Source of the DNA: Bacteroidota bacterium
Lineage (GTDB): Bacteria; Bacteroidota; Bacteroidia; Chitinophagales; Chitinophagaceae
Length of the DNA: 6,076 bases
Assembly (NCBI GenBank): GCA_947457085.1
Contig: CANGUS010000117.1
Span: 1 to 6,076, forward strand
Direction: 5' to 3'
Shown: piece by piece, positions 1 to 6,048 of the stretch
Numbering within the stretch: the stretch's first letter is position 1
Layout: the number at the start of each line of letters is the position of its first letter
Notes under the pieces: generated by a model
Seen by the model: only the letters and a program-made list of their open reading frames with translations
What the model was told of the DNA's origin: nothing
The model's database searches: none
Translations under genes and position numbers: made by a program

Positions 1-2
1 AA

Positions 3-599
3 GAGAATTTGCAAAAAGCAGATGTTTGCATTGAATTTACTACACCGCATACCGCTTTTGAAAACGTAAAAAGATGTTTAGAAGCTGGAGTTCCCACAGT
101 TTGTGGAAGCACCGCTTGGCTTGAAAAATTAGAGGAAGCAAAACAAATAGCTATAGATCAGCATACTGCATTTTTATATGCCAGCAATTTTAGTATTGGA
201 GTGAATTTGTTTTTTAAAATTAATAAAATGGTGGCCGCTATCATGGAAAAACATCCTGAATACCAAGTTTCAATGGAAGAAATTCATCACACACATAAAA
301 AAGATGCACCCAGTGGTACAGCGGTTACGTTAGCAGAAGGGATTCTAGAAAACTATGCAACTAAAAATAAATGGGTAAATGAAGTAACAAATCAAGCAAA
401 CGAATTAAGCATCATTTCTAAACGCATTGACCCAGCACCTGGCACCCATACTATTTTTTATCAATCACAAATTGATGAAATCAGTATAAACCACACAGCA
501 CATAGTCGGATAGGCTTTGCCAGTGGATCAGTTTTAGCAGCTGAATTTCTCCATACTAAAAAAGGAATATTTACGATGAATGATGTCTTGCATTTGTAA
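3..599 (+). CDS. dapB: 4-hydroxy-tetrahydrodipicolinate reductase, 5'-truncated by the window edge
   Basis: DapB catalyses the NAD(P)H-dependent reduction step of the diaminopimelate/lysine pathway in the cytoplasm, feeding peptidoglycan and lysine synthesis. The frame is open from the window edge (codons E-N-L before the first shown Q), so the TTG at 9 is an internal leucine and not a start. Visible are the end of the Rossmann half (DVCIEFTTPH and GVPTVCGST, cofactor-binding loops) and the signature EIHHTHKKDAPSGTA, about residues 91-105 counted from position 9. In it H93 and K97 match the catalytic His and Lys of the family, and PSGT binds substrate. The C-terminal part (SRIGFASGSVLAAEFL) returns to the nucleotide-binding fold. 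About 198 codons are present; Bacteroidota DapB is about 240 residues, so roughly 40 residues with the N-terminal GxxGxMG motif lie outside. It converges on the cytochrome gene with a 2-nt gap. The identification is secure from the signature motif. Confidence 0.96.
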   Translation, partial: ENLQKADVCIEFTTPHTAFENVKRCLEAGVPTVCGSTAWLEKLEEAKQIAIDQHTAFLYASNFSIGVNLFFKINKMVAAIMEKHPEYQVSMEEIHHTHKKDAPSGTAVTLAEGILENYATKNKWVNEVTNQANELSIISKRIDPAPGTHTIFYQSQIDEISINHTAHSRIGFASGSVLAAEFLHTKKGIFTMNDVLHL

Positions 600-601
600 A
601 T

Positions 602-982
602 TTATTCTTCACAATAATTTAAAATAGCATCAATTTCTTCGTTTGATAAATTGGGAAAATTCGTCATGACAACACCCCCATTATTTTTAAACACTTGTAA
701 AGCATATTCATCCCCAGAAGCAATTACTTTGGCTGAATTATGAACAAAATCATATATCCATTGTTTATTAGGTACTCTCGCCAACACCCCTTTTAGTGCA
801 GGGCCAGTCATGGGTTTGGTAGGATGATGACATGATGCACAGTTGGCTTGAAATAAAGCTTTACCATCCATAACTAGCCTTGAATTTACAGGAGTTGAAT
901 ATTGATTTGTATTATTTTCAGATTCATTGTTGCATGCAAAAAAAGGGATGCAAAGAATCGCTGTAAAAATTATTTTTCTCAT
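602..982 (-). CDS. Small monoheme c-type cytochrome, probable lipoprotein
   Basis: A 126-residue class I cytochrome c, predicted to be exported and membrane-anchored for periplasmic electron transfer; partners are not identifiable here. The N-terminus MRKIIFTAILCIPFFAC looks like a lipoprotein signal, with Cys17 as the likely lipidated residue. The lipobox (FFAC) is looser than the L-[AS]-[GA]-C consensus but acceptable for Bacteroidota. A Ser/Asn-rich linker follows. The heme-binding CxxCH is CASCH at 48-52. The likely distal heme ligand is Met106 in GGVVMTNFPNLS, followed by the C-terminal helix NEEIDAILNYCEE typical of the fold. Met58 (PMTGPAL) is a less likely ligand. The start is an ATG preceded by an A/T-rich leader with no Shine-Dalgarno site. 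It lies downstream of gltX on the same strand and could share its transcript. The fold is certain; the physiological role is unknown. Confidence 0.92.
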   Translation of the reverse strand: MRKIIFTAILCIPFFACNNESENNTNQYSTPVNSRLVMDGKALFQANCASCHHPTKPMTGPALKGVLARVPNKQWIYDFVHNSAKVIASGDEYALQVFKNNGGVVMTNFPNLSNEEIDAILNYCEE

Positions 983-999
983 GTTTTATTTTTTAATAA

Positions 1000-1080
1000 T
1001 TAGGTTGCTTCCTTCATCACCATATCCTTCAATTTACAAAAACTAATAAGCTTATTTAAGTCTTCAGGAATTCGTTGCAA
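1000..1080 (-). other. Short open frame (26 codons) between gltX and the cytochrome gene, possible remnant or small peptide
   Basis: The space between gltX and the cytochrome gene holds an open frame that can start at a TTG (1078-1080) and ends at a TAA (1000-1002). The peptide reads LQRIPEDLNKLISFCKLKDM followed by VMKEAT, an amphipathic, helix-like composition. The frame is open a further five codons upstream, to a TAG inside the end of gltX, and contains no good ATG start at its beginning. It could be the C-terminal remnant of a lost gene, a real small peptide, or chance. No family is recognised. Confidence that it is functional is low. Confidence 0.15.
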
Positions 1081-1084
1081 AATT

Positions 1085-2611
1085 TTACAACATTCCTAAT
1101 ACCAATTTCACTCGTTCAAAAGTACTTTCTTTACCAATCATTTCAGCAATTTCAAACACACCCGGGCCAAATTTACCTCCTACCAACATAATTCTAAATG
1201 GCATTTGCAATTCACCCATTTTAATATTTTTTGCAGTGGCTATATCTTTAAATATTGTTTCTAATTCAACTGCATTCCAGTTTTTAATAGTAGCACATTG
1301 ACTCATCAATTCATGAAAGAAAGCGGTTTTATCATCATTCCATTTTGGCTTAATGGCATCAATATCGAACGATTTTGGTGTTTCAAAAAAGTAAACCGAC
1401 TGAGTATAAAAATCATTCAACAATGTACATCTATCTTTTACCGCTCGTATTACTTTTAGTAAATAAGCATCATCTTGTATTACAATCCCTTTTGATTCTA
1501 ATATTGGTTTTACTGACATCATACATCGATCTTCTGAAATCGCTTTAAGCCACTCATGATTAAACCATTTTGCTTTCTCATAATCAAATTTTGCACCCCC
1601 TTTATGCACTCTTTCCATAGAAAATACAGCGATTAATTCATCTTTCGAAAAAAGCTCTTTTTCTTCGCCGCTGTGCCAGCCTAACATGGCTAGTAAATTA
1701 ATAAATGCTTCTGGTAAAAAACCGATTTCTTTAAATCCAATAGTTGTTTCGTTTGTTTTAGGGTCAAACCAATTCATTGCAAATACCGGAAAACCAAGGC
1801 GATCCCCATCCCGTTTACTTAATTTTCCATTGCCATCAGGTTTCAAAATCAATGGCAAGTGAGCCCATTGAGGCATTTCATTTTTCCATCCTAAATAATC
1901 CCATAATTTAATATGTACTGGGGCACTTGGCAACCACTCTTCTCCTCGAAAAGCATGTGTAATTTTCATTAAATAATCATCTACCACAACAGCCAAATGA
2001 TAGGTTGGCATACCATCTCCTTTCAATAATACCTTGTCATCAACTAAATTAGAGTCGTTGTTAATTTCTCCACGAATCATATCAGTAAATGAAATTGTTT
2101 CATTGGATGGCATTTTAATGCGCACTACATAAGGCGTATTTTTTGCCAATAATTCATTCACTTCTTCAGTAGTAAGCGTCAATGAATTTTTCATTTGCAT
2201 TCGTGTACTGTGATCATATTGGGGCGAAGGATTTTTTTCAGATTTTAAATCCATTCTCATTTTTTCCAAATCTTCTGGCGTGTCAAAAGCATAATAAGCA
2301 TGCCCATTTTCTATCAATTGCAGGGCATATTGTTTATACATAGGCTTTCGCTCACTTTGTCTGTAAGGAGCATAAGGACCACTTTTTAATGGACTTTCGT
2401 CTGGTGCAATGCCACACCAATCTAAACAATCTAAAATATATTTTTCAGCACCTTCTACGTAACGAGTTTGATCTGTATCTTCTACCCGTAATACAAAAGT
2501 CCCAGCATGTTTTTTTGCATATAAATAGCTATATAAAGCCGTTCTCACTCCTCCTAAATGCAAGCCTCCAGTTGGACTTGGCGCAAATCTTGTTCTTACT
2601 TCTTTGTTCAT
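1085..2611 (-). CDS. gltX: Glutamyl-tRNA synthetase
   Basis: A class I aminoacyl-tRNA synthetase that charges tRNA-Glu with glutamate in the cytoplasm. From the chosen start it is 508 residues, the usual length for bacterial GluRS. The start MNKEVRTRFAPSPTG leads directly into the catalytic core: the HIGH-like motif is HLGG at 18-21, LRVEDTDQTR at about 41-50 is the usual glutamate-site region, and the KMSKS-type loop is KLSKR at 263-267. FLPEAFINLLAMLGWHSG just after it is characteristic of GluRS, and the anticodon-binding helical region follows. The open frame extends eight codons further to a TTG at 2633-2635. I reject that start because a -7 promoter-like element (2619-2626) lies between it and the ATG, and because family members begin a few residues before TRFAPSPTG. 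Nothing indicates a GlnRS: the extra domains of that enzyme are absent. Whether it is discriminating or not cannot be told. Confidence 0.97.
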   Translation of the reverse strand: MNKEVRTRFAPSPTGGLHLGGVRTALYSYLYAKKHAGTFVLRVEDTDQTRYVEGAEKYILDCLDWCGIAPDESPLKSGPYAPYRQSERKPMYKQYALQLIENGHAYYAFDTPEDLEKMRMDLKSEKNPSPQYDHSTRMQMKNSLTLTTEEVNELLAKNTPYVVRIKMPSNETISFTDMIRGEINNDSNLVDDKVLLKGDGMPTYHLAVVVDDYLMKITHAFRGEEWLPSAPVHIKLWDYLGWKNEMPQWAHLPLILKPDGNGKLSKRDGDRLGFPVFAMNWFDPKTNETTIGFKEIGFLPEAFINLLAMLGWHSGEEKELFSKDELIAVFSMERVHKGGAKFDYEKAKWFNHEWLKAISEDRCMMSVKPILESKGIVIQDDAYLLKVIRAVKDRCTLLNDFYTQSVYFFETPKSFDIDAIKPKWNDDKTAFFHELMSQCATIKNWNAVELETIFKDIATAKNIKMGELQMPFRIMLVGGKFGPGVFEIAEMIGKESTFERVKLVLGML

Positions 2612-2618
2612 ATGGTGG

Positions 2619-2626
2619 CAAAGATA
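2619..2626 (-). promoter_or_regulatory. Bacteroidota-type -7 promoter element of gltX
   Basis: On the - strand this reads TATCTTTG, an exact match to the TAnnTTTG -7 element used by the Bacteroidota primary sigma factor. It ends 7 nt before the gltX ATG, which would put the transcription start at or within a few bases of the start codon (leaderless or nearly so). No TTG (-33 element) is present at the usual 17-23 nt further upstream, so the match rests on the -7 box alone. It supports the ATG at 2611 as the start of gltX. Confidence 0.55.
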
Positions 2627-2654
2627 AGGAAACAAAATTCGATTTTCTAGCAGC

Positions 2655-2702
2655 TTAAGGAGTCCATTTAATTTCAGCCTGTAACAGGTTTGTAAAAATC
2701 AT
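2655..2702 (-). other. Tiny 15-codon ORF with a Shine-Dalgarno-like site, inside an inverted repeat
   Basis: Between the rhodanese gene and gltX an ATG (2700-2702) opens a frame encoding MIFTNLLQAEIKWTP and ends at a TAA (2655-2657). AAGGAG lies 8 nt before the ATG (complement of 2711-2716), which stands out in a genome whose other starts lack such sites. The AAGGAG falls in one arm of an inverted repeat and the last codons fall in the other arm, so a folded RNA would hide the ribosome site. It could be a leader peptide, a small regulatory ORF or coincidence. No family is recognised. Confidence 0.18.
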
Positions 2703-2717
2703 ATGAATGACTCCTTA
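2656..2717. repeat. Nested inverted repeats in the rhodanese-gltX intergenic region
   Basis: The outer arms are TAAGGAGTCCATT (2656-2668) and AATGACTCCTTA (2706-2717), complementary over 12 pairs with one bulged C, separated by 37 nt. Inside sits a second perfect hairpin, CCTG-TAA-CAGG (2678-2688), extendable by an A-U and a G-U pair. The structure lies 50-111 nt past the rhodanese stop in the transcribed direction and just upstream of the gltX promoter-like box. No T-run directly follows it on the - strand, so it is not a canonical intrinsic terminator. It could act as a 3'-end stabilising or processing structure, or be a trace of a small repeat element. The repeats are plain in the sequence; the function is unknown. 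Confidence 0.6.
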
Positions 2718-2766
2718 GAGTATTTCAGTAAAAAGTGAAAGAGATTTTAAAATAAGAAAAGTAAAA

Positions 2767-3072
2767 TTATGCTAATTGACTCCAAGCAATAATTCCACCT
2801 TCTAAATTGACTGTATTAGTGAAACCAAATTGTTGTTCGAGCATCATACAAGCTTGCATGCTTCTCATTCCACTTCTACAATGAATAATCACTTCTGTAT
2901 TTTTCCAGTCTTCAATTTCCTCAATTTGTCCATTCATTACTTGACCCAATGGTAATAATTTGGCCCCCATATTTATTTCGGCAAATTCAGCGGGCTCTCT
3001 AACATCCAAAATATTTAATTGTTCACCAGCGTCTAATCTTTTTTGTAATTCAATAGCAGAAATTCTATTCAT
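2767..3072 (-). CDS. Single-domain rhodanese-like sulfurtransferase
   Basis: A 101-residue stand-alone rhodanese domain, probably cytoplasmic because no signal peptide is present. Such proteins carry sulfur as a persulfide on the active-site cysteine and pass it to an acceptor; the specific donor and acceptor cannot be told here. Visible landmarks are LDVREPAEF at 22-30 (the conserved LDVRE motif), the active-site loop CRSGMRS beginning with Cys65, which is intact, and the C-terminal LEGGIIAW at 90-97. The length is typical of GlpE/PspE-sized members. The ATG starts 2 nt after the stop of the T9SS-cargo gene, implying one transcript and probably coupled translation. The leader (AAAGATTAAAA before the ATG) is A-rich without a Shine-Dalgarno site. 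It is the last gene of its cluster, with a 155-nt gap to gltX. Confidence 0.93.
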   Translation of the reverse strand: MNRISAIELQKRLDAGEQLNILDVREPAEFAEINMGAKLLPLGQVMNGQIEEIEDWKNTEVIIHCRSGMRSMQACMMLEQQFGFTNTVNLEGGIIAWSQLA

Positions 3073-3074
3073 TT

Positions 3075-4916
3075 TTAATCTTTATTAATTTTTTGATATA
3101 TTTTATTATTGAGTTCATCTGTTAACTCGACTAAGTACAACCCTTTTTGAATTTCAGATAAATCAACTTGATTATTTTCAATATTTTTATCCAACAGCAA
3201 TTGACCCGCCATAGAAAATAATTTTATATTTTTTATGTTATGTTTTGATTCAAAGTAAAGTGTATGCTGAACCGGATTTGGAAATAATTTTAAATTATTT
3301 TTTTTAATTTCTGTATTGAAAGTATTCGTTGGCGTAAAAGCTTGGCCTACAATAGGTCGCATCATTACACAACCAGGCGTTAAAGAATTAGCCCAAGTTC
3401 CATCAATATTATAGCTTAGTTTTTGAATATTGGTGTTGTTATTTACATCTAAACCATAGTAAATGCTATCACTACCAAAGTTTGCTGGCTGAGTAATACC
3501 AATATAATATTTACCTGCATTGAGTAAAATAGGCGTGTCAAATGCATAGCTTGTAAATCCATTAATAACATTTTCATACATCAAAGAATTTAAATCTTTT
3601 TGCATAATTATGGAATCAATTAAACCATTTCCTGCAAGGGTTTTATAAAGCACCATGCTAAATAATTTACCTGCACCTGTTGGTAATTGAGGCCCAAAAT
3701 TTACCATCATGCCTCGTACTGAATCAGCTTCATTCAGTGTAAATTCTAAGGCTGTCTTGGCTGCAAAATTAAATGCTGGCATTAAAAAATAGGATTTCTC
3801 TGCACTTCCATCATCATAGGCAAAATAATTATCAAAAATTACTTGGCTGGTAATGGTATCATTTTCCTGACGGTCTATGGTACTCACTCGATTAAAATAG
3901 TATTTGTTTTGAACAATGGTTTTGCTATAATTGTTGGGCGGCACATAAGACACATTGTAGGTATTGAAATTATAGCTGGCATTTGAATAAGCATTAGCTA
4001 TAGATATAGGCATTGTGGCTGTATTTAAATTAGTTGCTGATTGTAATTCAGTGCTAATGCATTTCAACGAAATATTTTGATTGCTGGGATACAAATTATG
4101 AAGATAAGCAGTATGGCTCCCAGATTTTTCATTGGCTTGATTGGCTATGAAATGCCTGTATGGCAATGAACTGTAGGGATAAAGAATTGAGGTTGGTTGA
4201 GTTGTAAATGCAACATCATTATTGATGCTATCTAAAAAACTTCTATTGGCATCTATTTTTACATAATCAATATTCCAAGTATCATTATTAATATCTAAAG
4301 AGGCAATATTGACAAACCTAAATTGAAAATTGGCATGAAGAAATTGGGCATCACTCATGGGCAAGGTTACATACCTAAAACCTTGAATGTTTGATCCCCT
4401 GATTCGCCATATTTTTATCCATTCGTTTTGATTATTTTTGAAAAATAACATCAGCGAATCATTTGATTCTGGTGCAAAGCCTAATCCTTGAGGCTGATAA
4501 AAAAAGCTAAGAAAAATGTTACTGGTTGTAGCATAACTACTTAAATCAATAGGTTGTGAAGTTAAACTGTCTGCGTATCCTATGGATGATGGGTTTTTAA
4601 AATAAGGTCTTCCAAATTCATTTAACCCATCTAATGTGGCGATGCCTCTTGTTATTGGGTTTGCAGACATGGTATTATTAATAAATGCTTGCTTGTCTGT
4701 CCAATATGTTGGATCAGGGTATGGACCATCATATGAAAAATCATCAATAAATGGCAATGTTGCTCTACTTTTTTTTGCTTTTAAAGTAGAATTTTTTTGT
4801 ACATTAAATAATACCTGATTGTATTTTAATGGAGCAATCATTTCTTGTGCAATTGCGTTTTTATTTGCAATGAGTACAAGTAATAAAATAATTGATATGG
4901 TAATTATTCTTCTCAA
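3075..4916 (-). CDS. Large secreted protein with type IX secretion C-terminal sorting domain
   Basis: A 613-residue exported protein of unknown function. The N-terminus MRRIITISIILLLVLIANK with AIA-QE at 21-25 is a Sec signal peptide, probably cleaved before Gln24. A conserved-looking segment begins with LPFIDDFSYDGPYPDPTYW at about 54-72, and the long Asn/Ser-rich middle, rich in predicted beta structure, shows no recognisable enzyme motif. The last 72 residues form a T9SS type A sorting domain: LKLFPNPVQ from 542, IKLFSMAGQLLL, then GLYLVELTDELNNKIYQKI. The CTD is removed as the cargo crosses the outer membrane, and the protein is released or attached to the surface. The start is a TTG directly after the TAA of the PASTA gene, in the same frame. 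The next ATG is codon 26, after the signal peptide, so TTG is the only start that keeps the signal. Tight packing with PASTA and rhodanese genes indicates an operon. Confidence 0.9.
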   Translation of the reverse strand: MRRIITISIILLLVLIANKNAIAQEMIAPLKYNQVLFNVQKNSTLKAKKSRATLPFIDDFSYDGPYPDPTYWTDKQAFINNTMSANPITRGIATLDGLNEFGRPYFKNPSSIGYADSLTSQPIDLSSYATTSNIFLSFFYQPQGLGFAPESNDSLMLFFKNNQNEWIKIWRIRGSNIQGFRYVTLPMSDAQFLHANFQFRFVNIASLDINNDTWNIDYVKIDANRSFLDSINNDVAFTTQPTSILYPYSSLPYRHFIANQANEKSGSHTAYLHNLYPSNQNISLKCISTELQSATNLNTATMPISIANAYSNASYNFNTYNVSYVPPNNYSKTIVQNKYYFNRVSTIDRQENDTITSQVIFDNYFAYDDGSAEKSYFLMPAFNFAAKTALEFTLNEADSVRGMMVNFGPQLPTGAGKLFSMVLYKTLAGNGLIDSIIMQKDLNSLMYENVINGFTSYAFDTPILLNAGKYYIGITQPANFGSDSIYYGLDVNNNTNIQKLSYNIDGTWANSLTPGCVMMRPIVGQAFTPTNTFNTEIKKNNLKLFPNPVQHTLYFESKHNIKNIKLFSMAGQLLLDKNIENNQVDLSEIQKGLYLVELTDELNNKIYQKINKD

Positions 4917-6008
4917 TTACTGATATTCATCACTAATTCCACCGCTGTGTTTGATATCGGATTCTTTAGTGTCTTTTTTAGGATTATTCTTTACTGGATT
5001 TCCTTTTTTAATAACGCTAGGATTTCCTTTTTTAATTTCTCTATCTGCAATTTTATCTTGATTATCTTTAATATAATCATCTTTTCTGGATTGAGATGGA
5101 GCGGATATATTCCTTCTTTTAATAGAATCTCTGTTGATCGTCCCTATTGGTCTTTCAGGCATTTGAACTTCTGTTGTAGAACTTATTTCAGCAGTATCTT
5201 CGTTGCCACTCCCTAATAATTTTTTAGACCCTGGTTGATTTTTCAGTAATAATTCTTGAGAAGGGCTTTGCATGATGCGCACATCAATGATATCTCCTGC
5301 AAGAATTTGATTAGGAAAATCTAATTCATTAATCGCTTCTGGTTGTTGATTATAAATGATAGCGTAGGCACTATCCGTAATTTCACCTTCCCAAATTGGA
5401 TTGATAGACAGCATTTGAGATTCTAGCAAACTCTTTGCTTCATTCCAAGTCATTCCAATAATGTTCGGTACATCAATTTGATCCGATAACCCGAGTCCTA
5501 TCACTAAATCTACTCTACTACCAATTGGAACCAAGGTTCCGGGAGCAATTTTTCGGCCATTCACCCATTGCTCTAACACAGCACCAGCTGCTACATCCGG
5601 TTTGTAAGTAGTATCACCCATTACTAAACGATAGCTTTGCATAGTTAAAATAGCATTTCTAAATGATGTATTCACTAAATTAGGCATAGGGATAGAAGGA
5701 GGTGTTTTTCGATTTACTGTAATAAAAACAGTTCTTCCAACTTTCACATTTGCGCCAACTTCTGGCTCTTGAAATAAAACTTCTAATGGTTTACTGTGAG
5801 CTTGGTATGTAGAATCGATTACGATTCTAAAACCTTTACTTTCTAAAATACTCACTGCTTCACTCATGCTTTTTCCTTCCAATTTTGGAATAATCGTTTG
5901 CTTGCCATGATTGGTTAAATAGTTCAACGAACTGAAAAATGAAAATAGTAGCCCTATCACGACTAAGATGACCAAAAATAAATTTAATAAAAAGGAACGT
6001 TTAAGCAC
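4917..6008 (-). CDS. PASTA-repeat inner-membrane protein (no kinase domain)
   Basis: A 363-residue bitopic membrane protein. A short basic N-terminus (MLKRS) and one hydrophobic helix (about 6-28) are followed by three periplasmic PASTA repeats at about 37-100 (IIPKLEGKSMSEAVSILESKGF), 106-171 (MPNLVNTSFRNAI) and 178-246 (DVPNIIGMTWNEAKSLLESQ). PASTA domains elsewhere bind muropeptides or peptidoglycan and occur on Ser/Thr kinases and PBPs. Here no kinase or transpeptidase domain is present, the usual form in Bacteroidota. From about 250 the chain is a charged Lys/Asp/Asn-rich, probably disordered tail, with the hexapeptide IKKGNP repeated at 325 and 333. The start is GTG (6006-6008), with an in-frame TAA four codons upstream, so no earlier in-frame start exists. 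An overlapping short ORF in another frame may be the displaced natural N-terminus (see 6001-6048). It is the first visible gene of a three-gene cluster. Confidence 0.9.
   Translation of the reverse strand: MLKRSFLLNLFLVILVVIGLLFSFFSSLNYLTNHGKQTIIPKLEGKSMSEAVSILESKGFRIVIDSTYQAHSKPLEVLFQEPEVGANVKVGRTVFITVNRKTPPSIPMPNLVNTSFRNAILTMQSYRLVMGDTTYKPDVAAGAVLEQWVNGRKIAPGTLVPIGSRVDLVIGLGLSDQIDVPNIIGMTWNEAKSLLESQMLSINPIWEGEITDSAYAIIYNQQPEAINELDFPNQILAGDIIDVRIMQSPSQELLLKNQPGSKKLLGSGNEDTAEISSTTEVQMPERPIGTINRDSIKRRNISAPSQSRKDDYIKDNQDKIADREIKKGNPSVIKKGNPVKNNPKKDTKESDIKHSGGISDEYQ
4996..5036 (-). repeat. 17-bp direct repeat coding for IKKGNP in the PASTA protein tail
   Basis: The + strand shows GGATTTCCTTTTTTAAT twice, at 4996-5012 and 5020-5036, with a 24-nt (eight-codon) period. 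On the coding strand each copy specifies IKKGNP in the charged C-terminal tail. The identical nucleotides, including synonymous positions, point to a recent in-frame tandem duplication rather than selection on the peptide alone. The period being a multiple of three preserves the frame. Confidence 0.8.
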
Positions 6009-6048
6009 TGAATTGTTTTAAAGTAGTAAAAATAATGTTTTTGCTCAT
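6001..6048 (-). other. Overlapping 15-codon ORF at the 5' end of the PASTA gene (upstream ORF or displaced N-terminus)
   Basis: An ATG at 6046-6048 opens a frame encoding MSKNIIFTTLKQFSA and ends at a TAA (6001-6003), overlapping the PASTA GTG start by 8 nt. It is out of frame with the PASTA gene by one base. Removing one A from the AAAA run (complement of about 6016-6019) would join the ATG to the PASTA frame, giving an N-terminus MSKNIIFTTLNNSVLKRSFL. That resembles the short cytoplasmic stretches found before the membrane helix in related proteins as I recall them. Alternatives are a true upstream ORF that couples translation to the GTG, or chance. Confidence 0.3.

Noticed and set aside
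590..610. Bidirectional terminator between dapB and the cytochrome gene
   Set aside because: The two stop codons are 2 nt apart and no stem-loop with flanking T-runs is visible around them.
1037..1045. TAGTTTTTG on the - strand as a -7 promoter element for the cytochrome gene
   Set aside because: It has one extra base relative to TAnnTTTG and no TTG at the right distance upstream (the nearest is 32 nt away); too weak to annotate.
2389..2658. 89-codon + strand open frame antisense to the 5' end of gltX
   Set aside because: It lies opposite the highly conserved catalytic core of gltX and its translation shows no domain or signal; it is a shadow of that gene.
2706..2766. Intrinsic terminator after the rhodanese gene
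   Set aside because: The region is T-rich on the - strand, but the only local stem (TTTCA/TGAAA) is short and A/T-only, and the strong inverted repeat further on is not followed by a T-run.
4636..4818. 60-codon + strand open frame within the T9SS-cargo gene
   Set aside because: Antisense shadow of a well-supported secreted-protein gene, with no independent start signal.
4947..5216. 89-codon + strand open frame, Phe/Ile-rich, looking like a membrane protein
   Set aside because: The hydrophobic composition simply mirrors the Lys/Asn/Asp codons of the PASTA tail on the other strand.
2655..6048. Similarity between the two 15-codon ORFs (IFTNLLQ at 2655-2702 and IFTTLKQ at 6001-6048) as a recurring peptide
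   Set aside because: The shared stretch is only seven residues, the nucleotide sequences differ and the contexts are unrelated; chance in A/T-rich DNA is sufficient.
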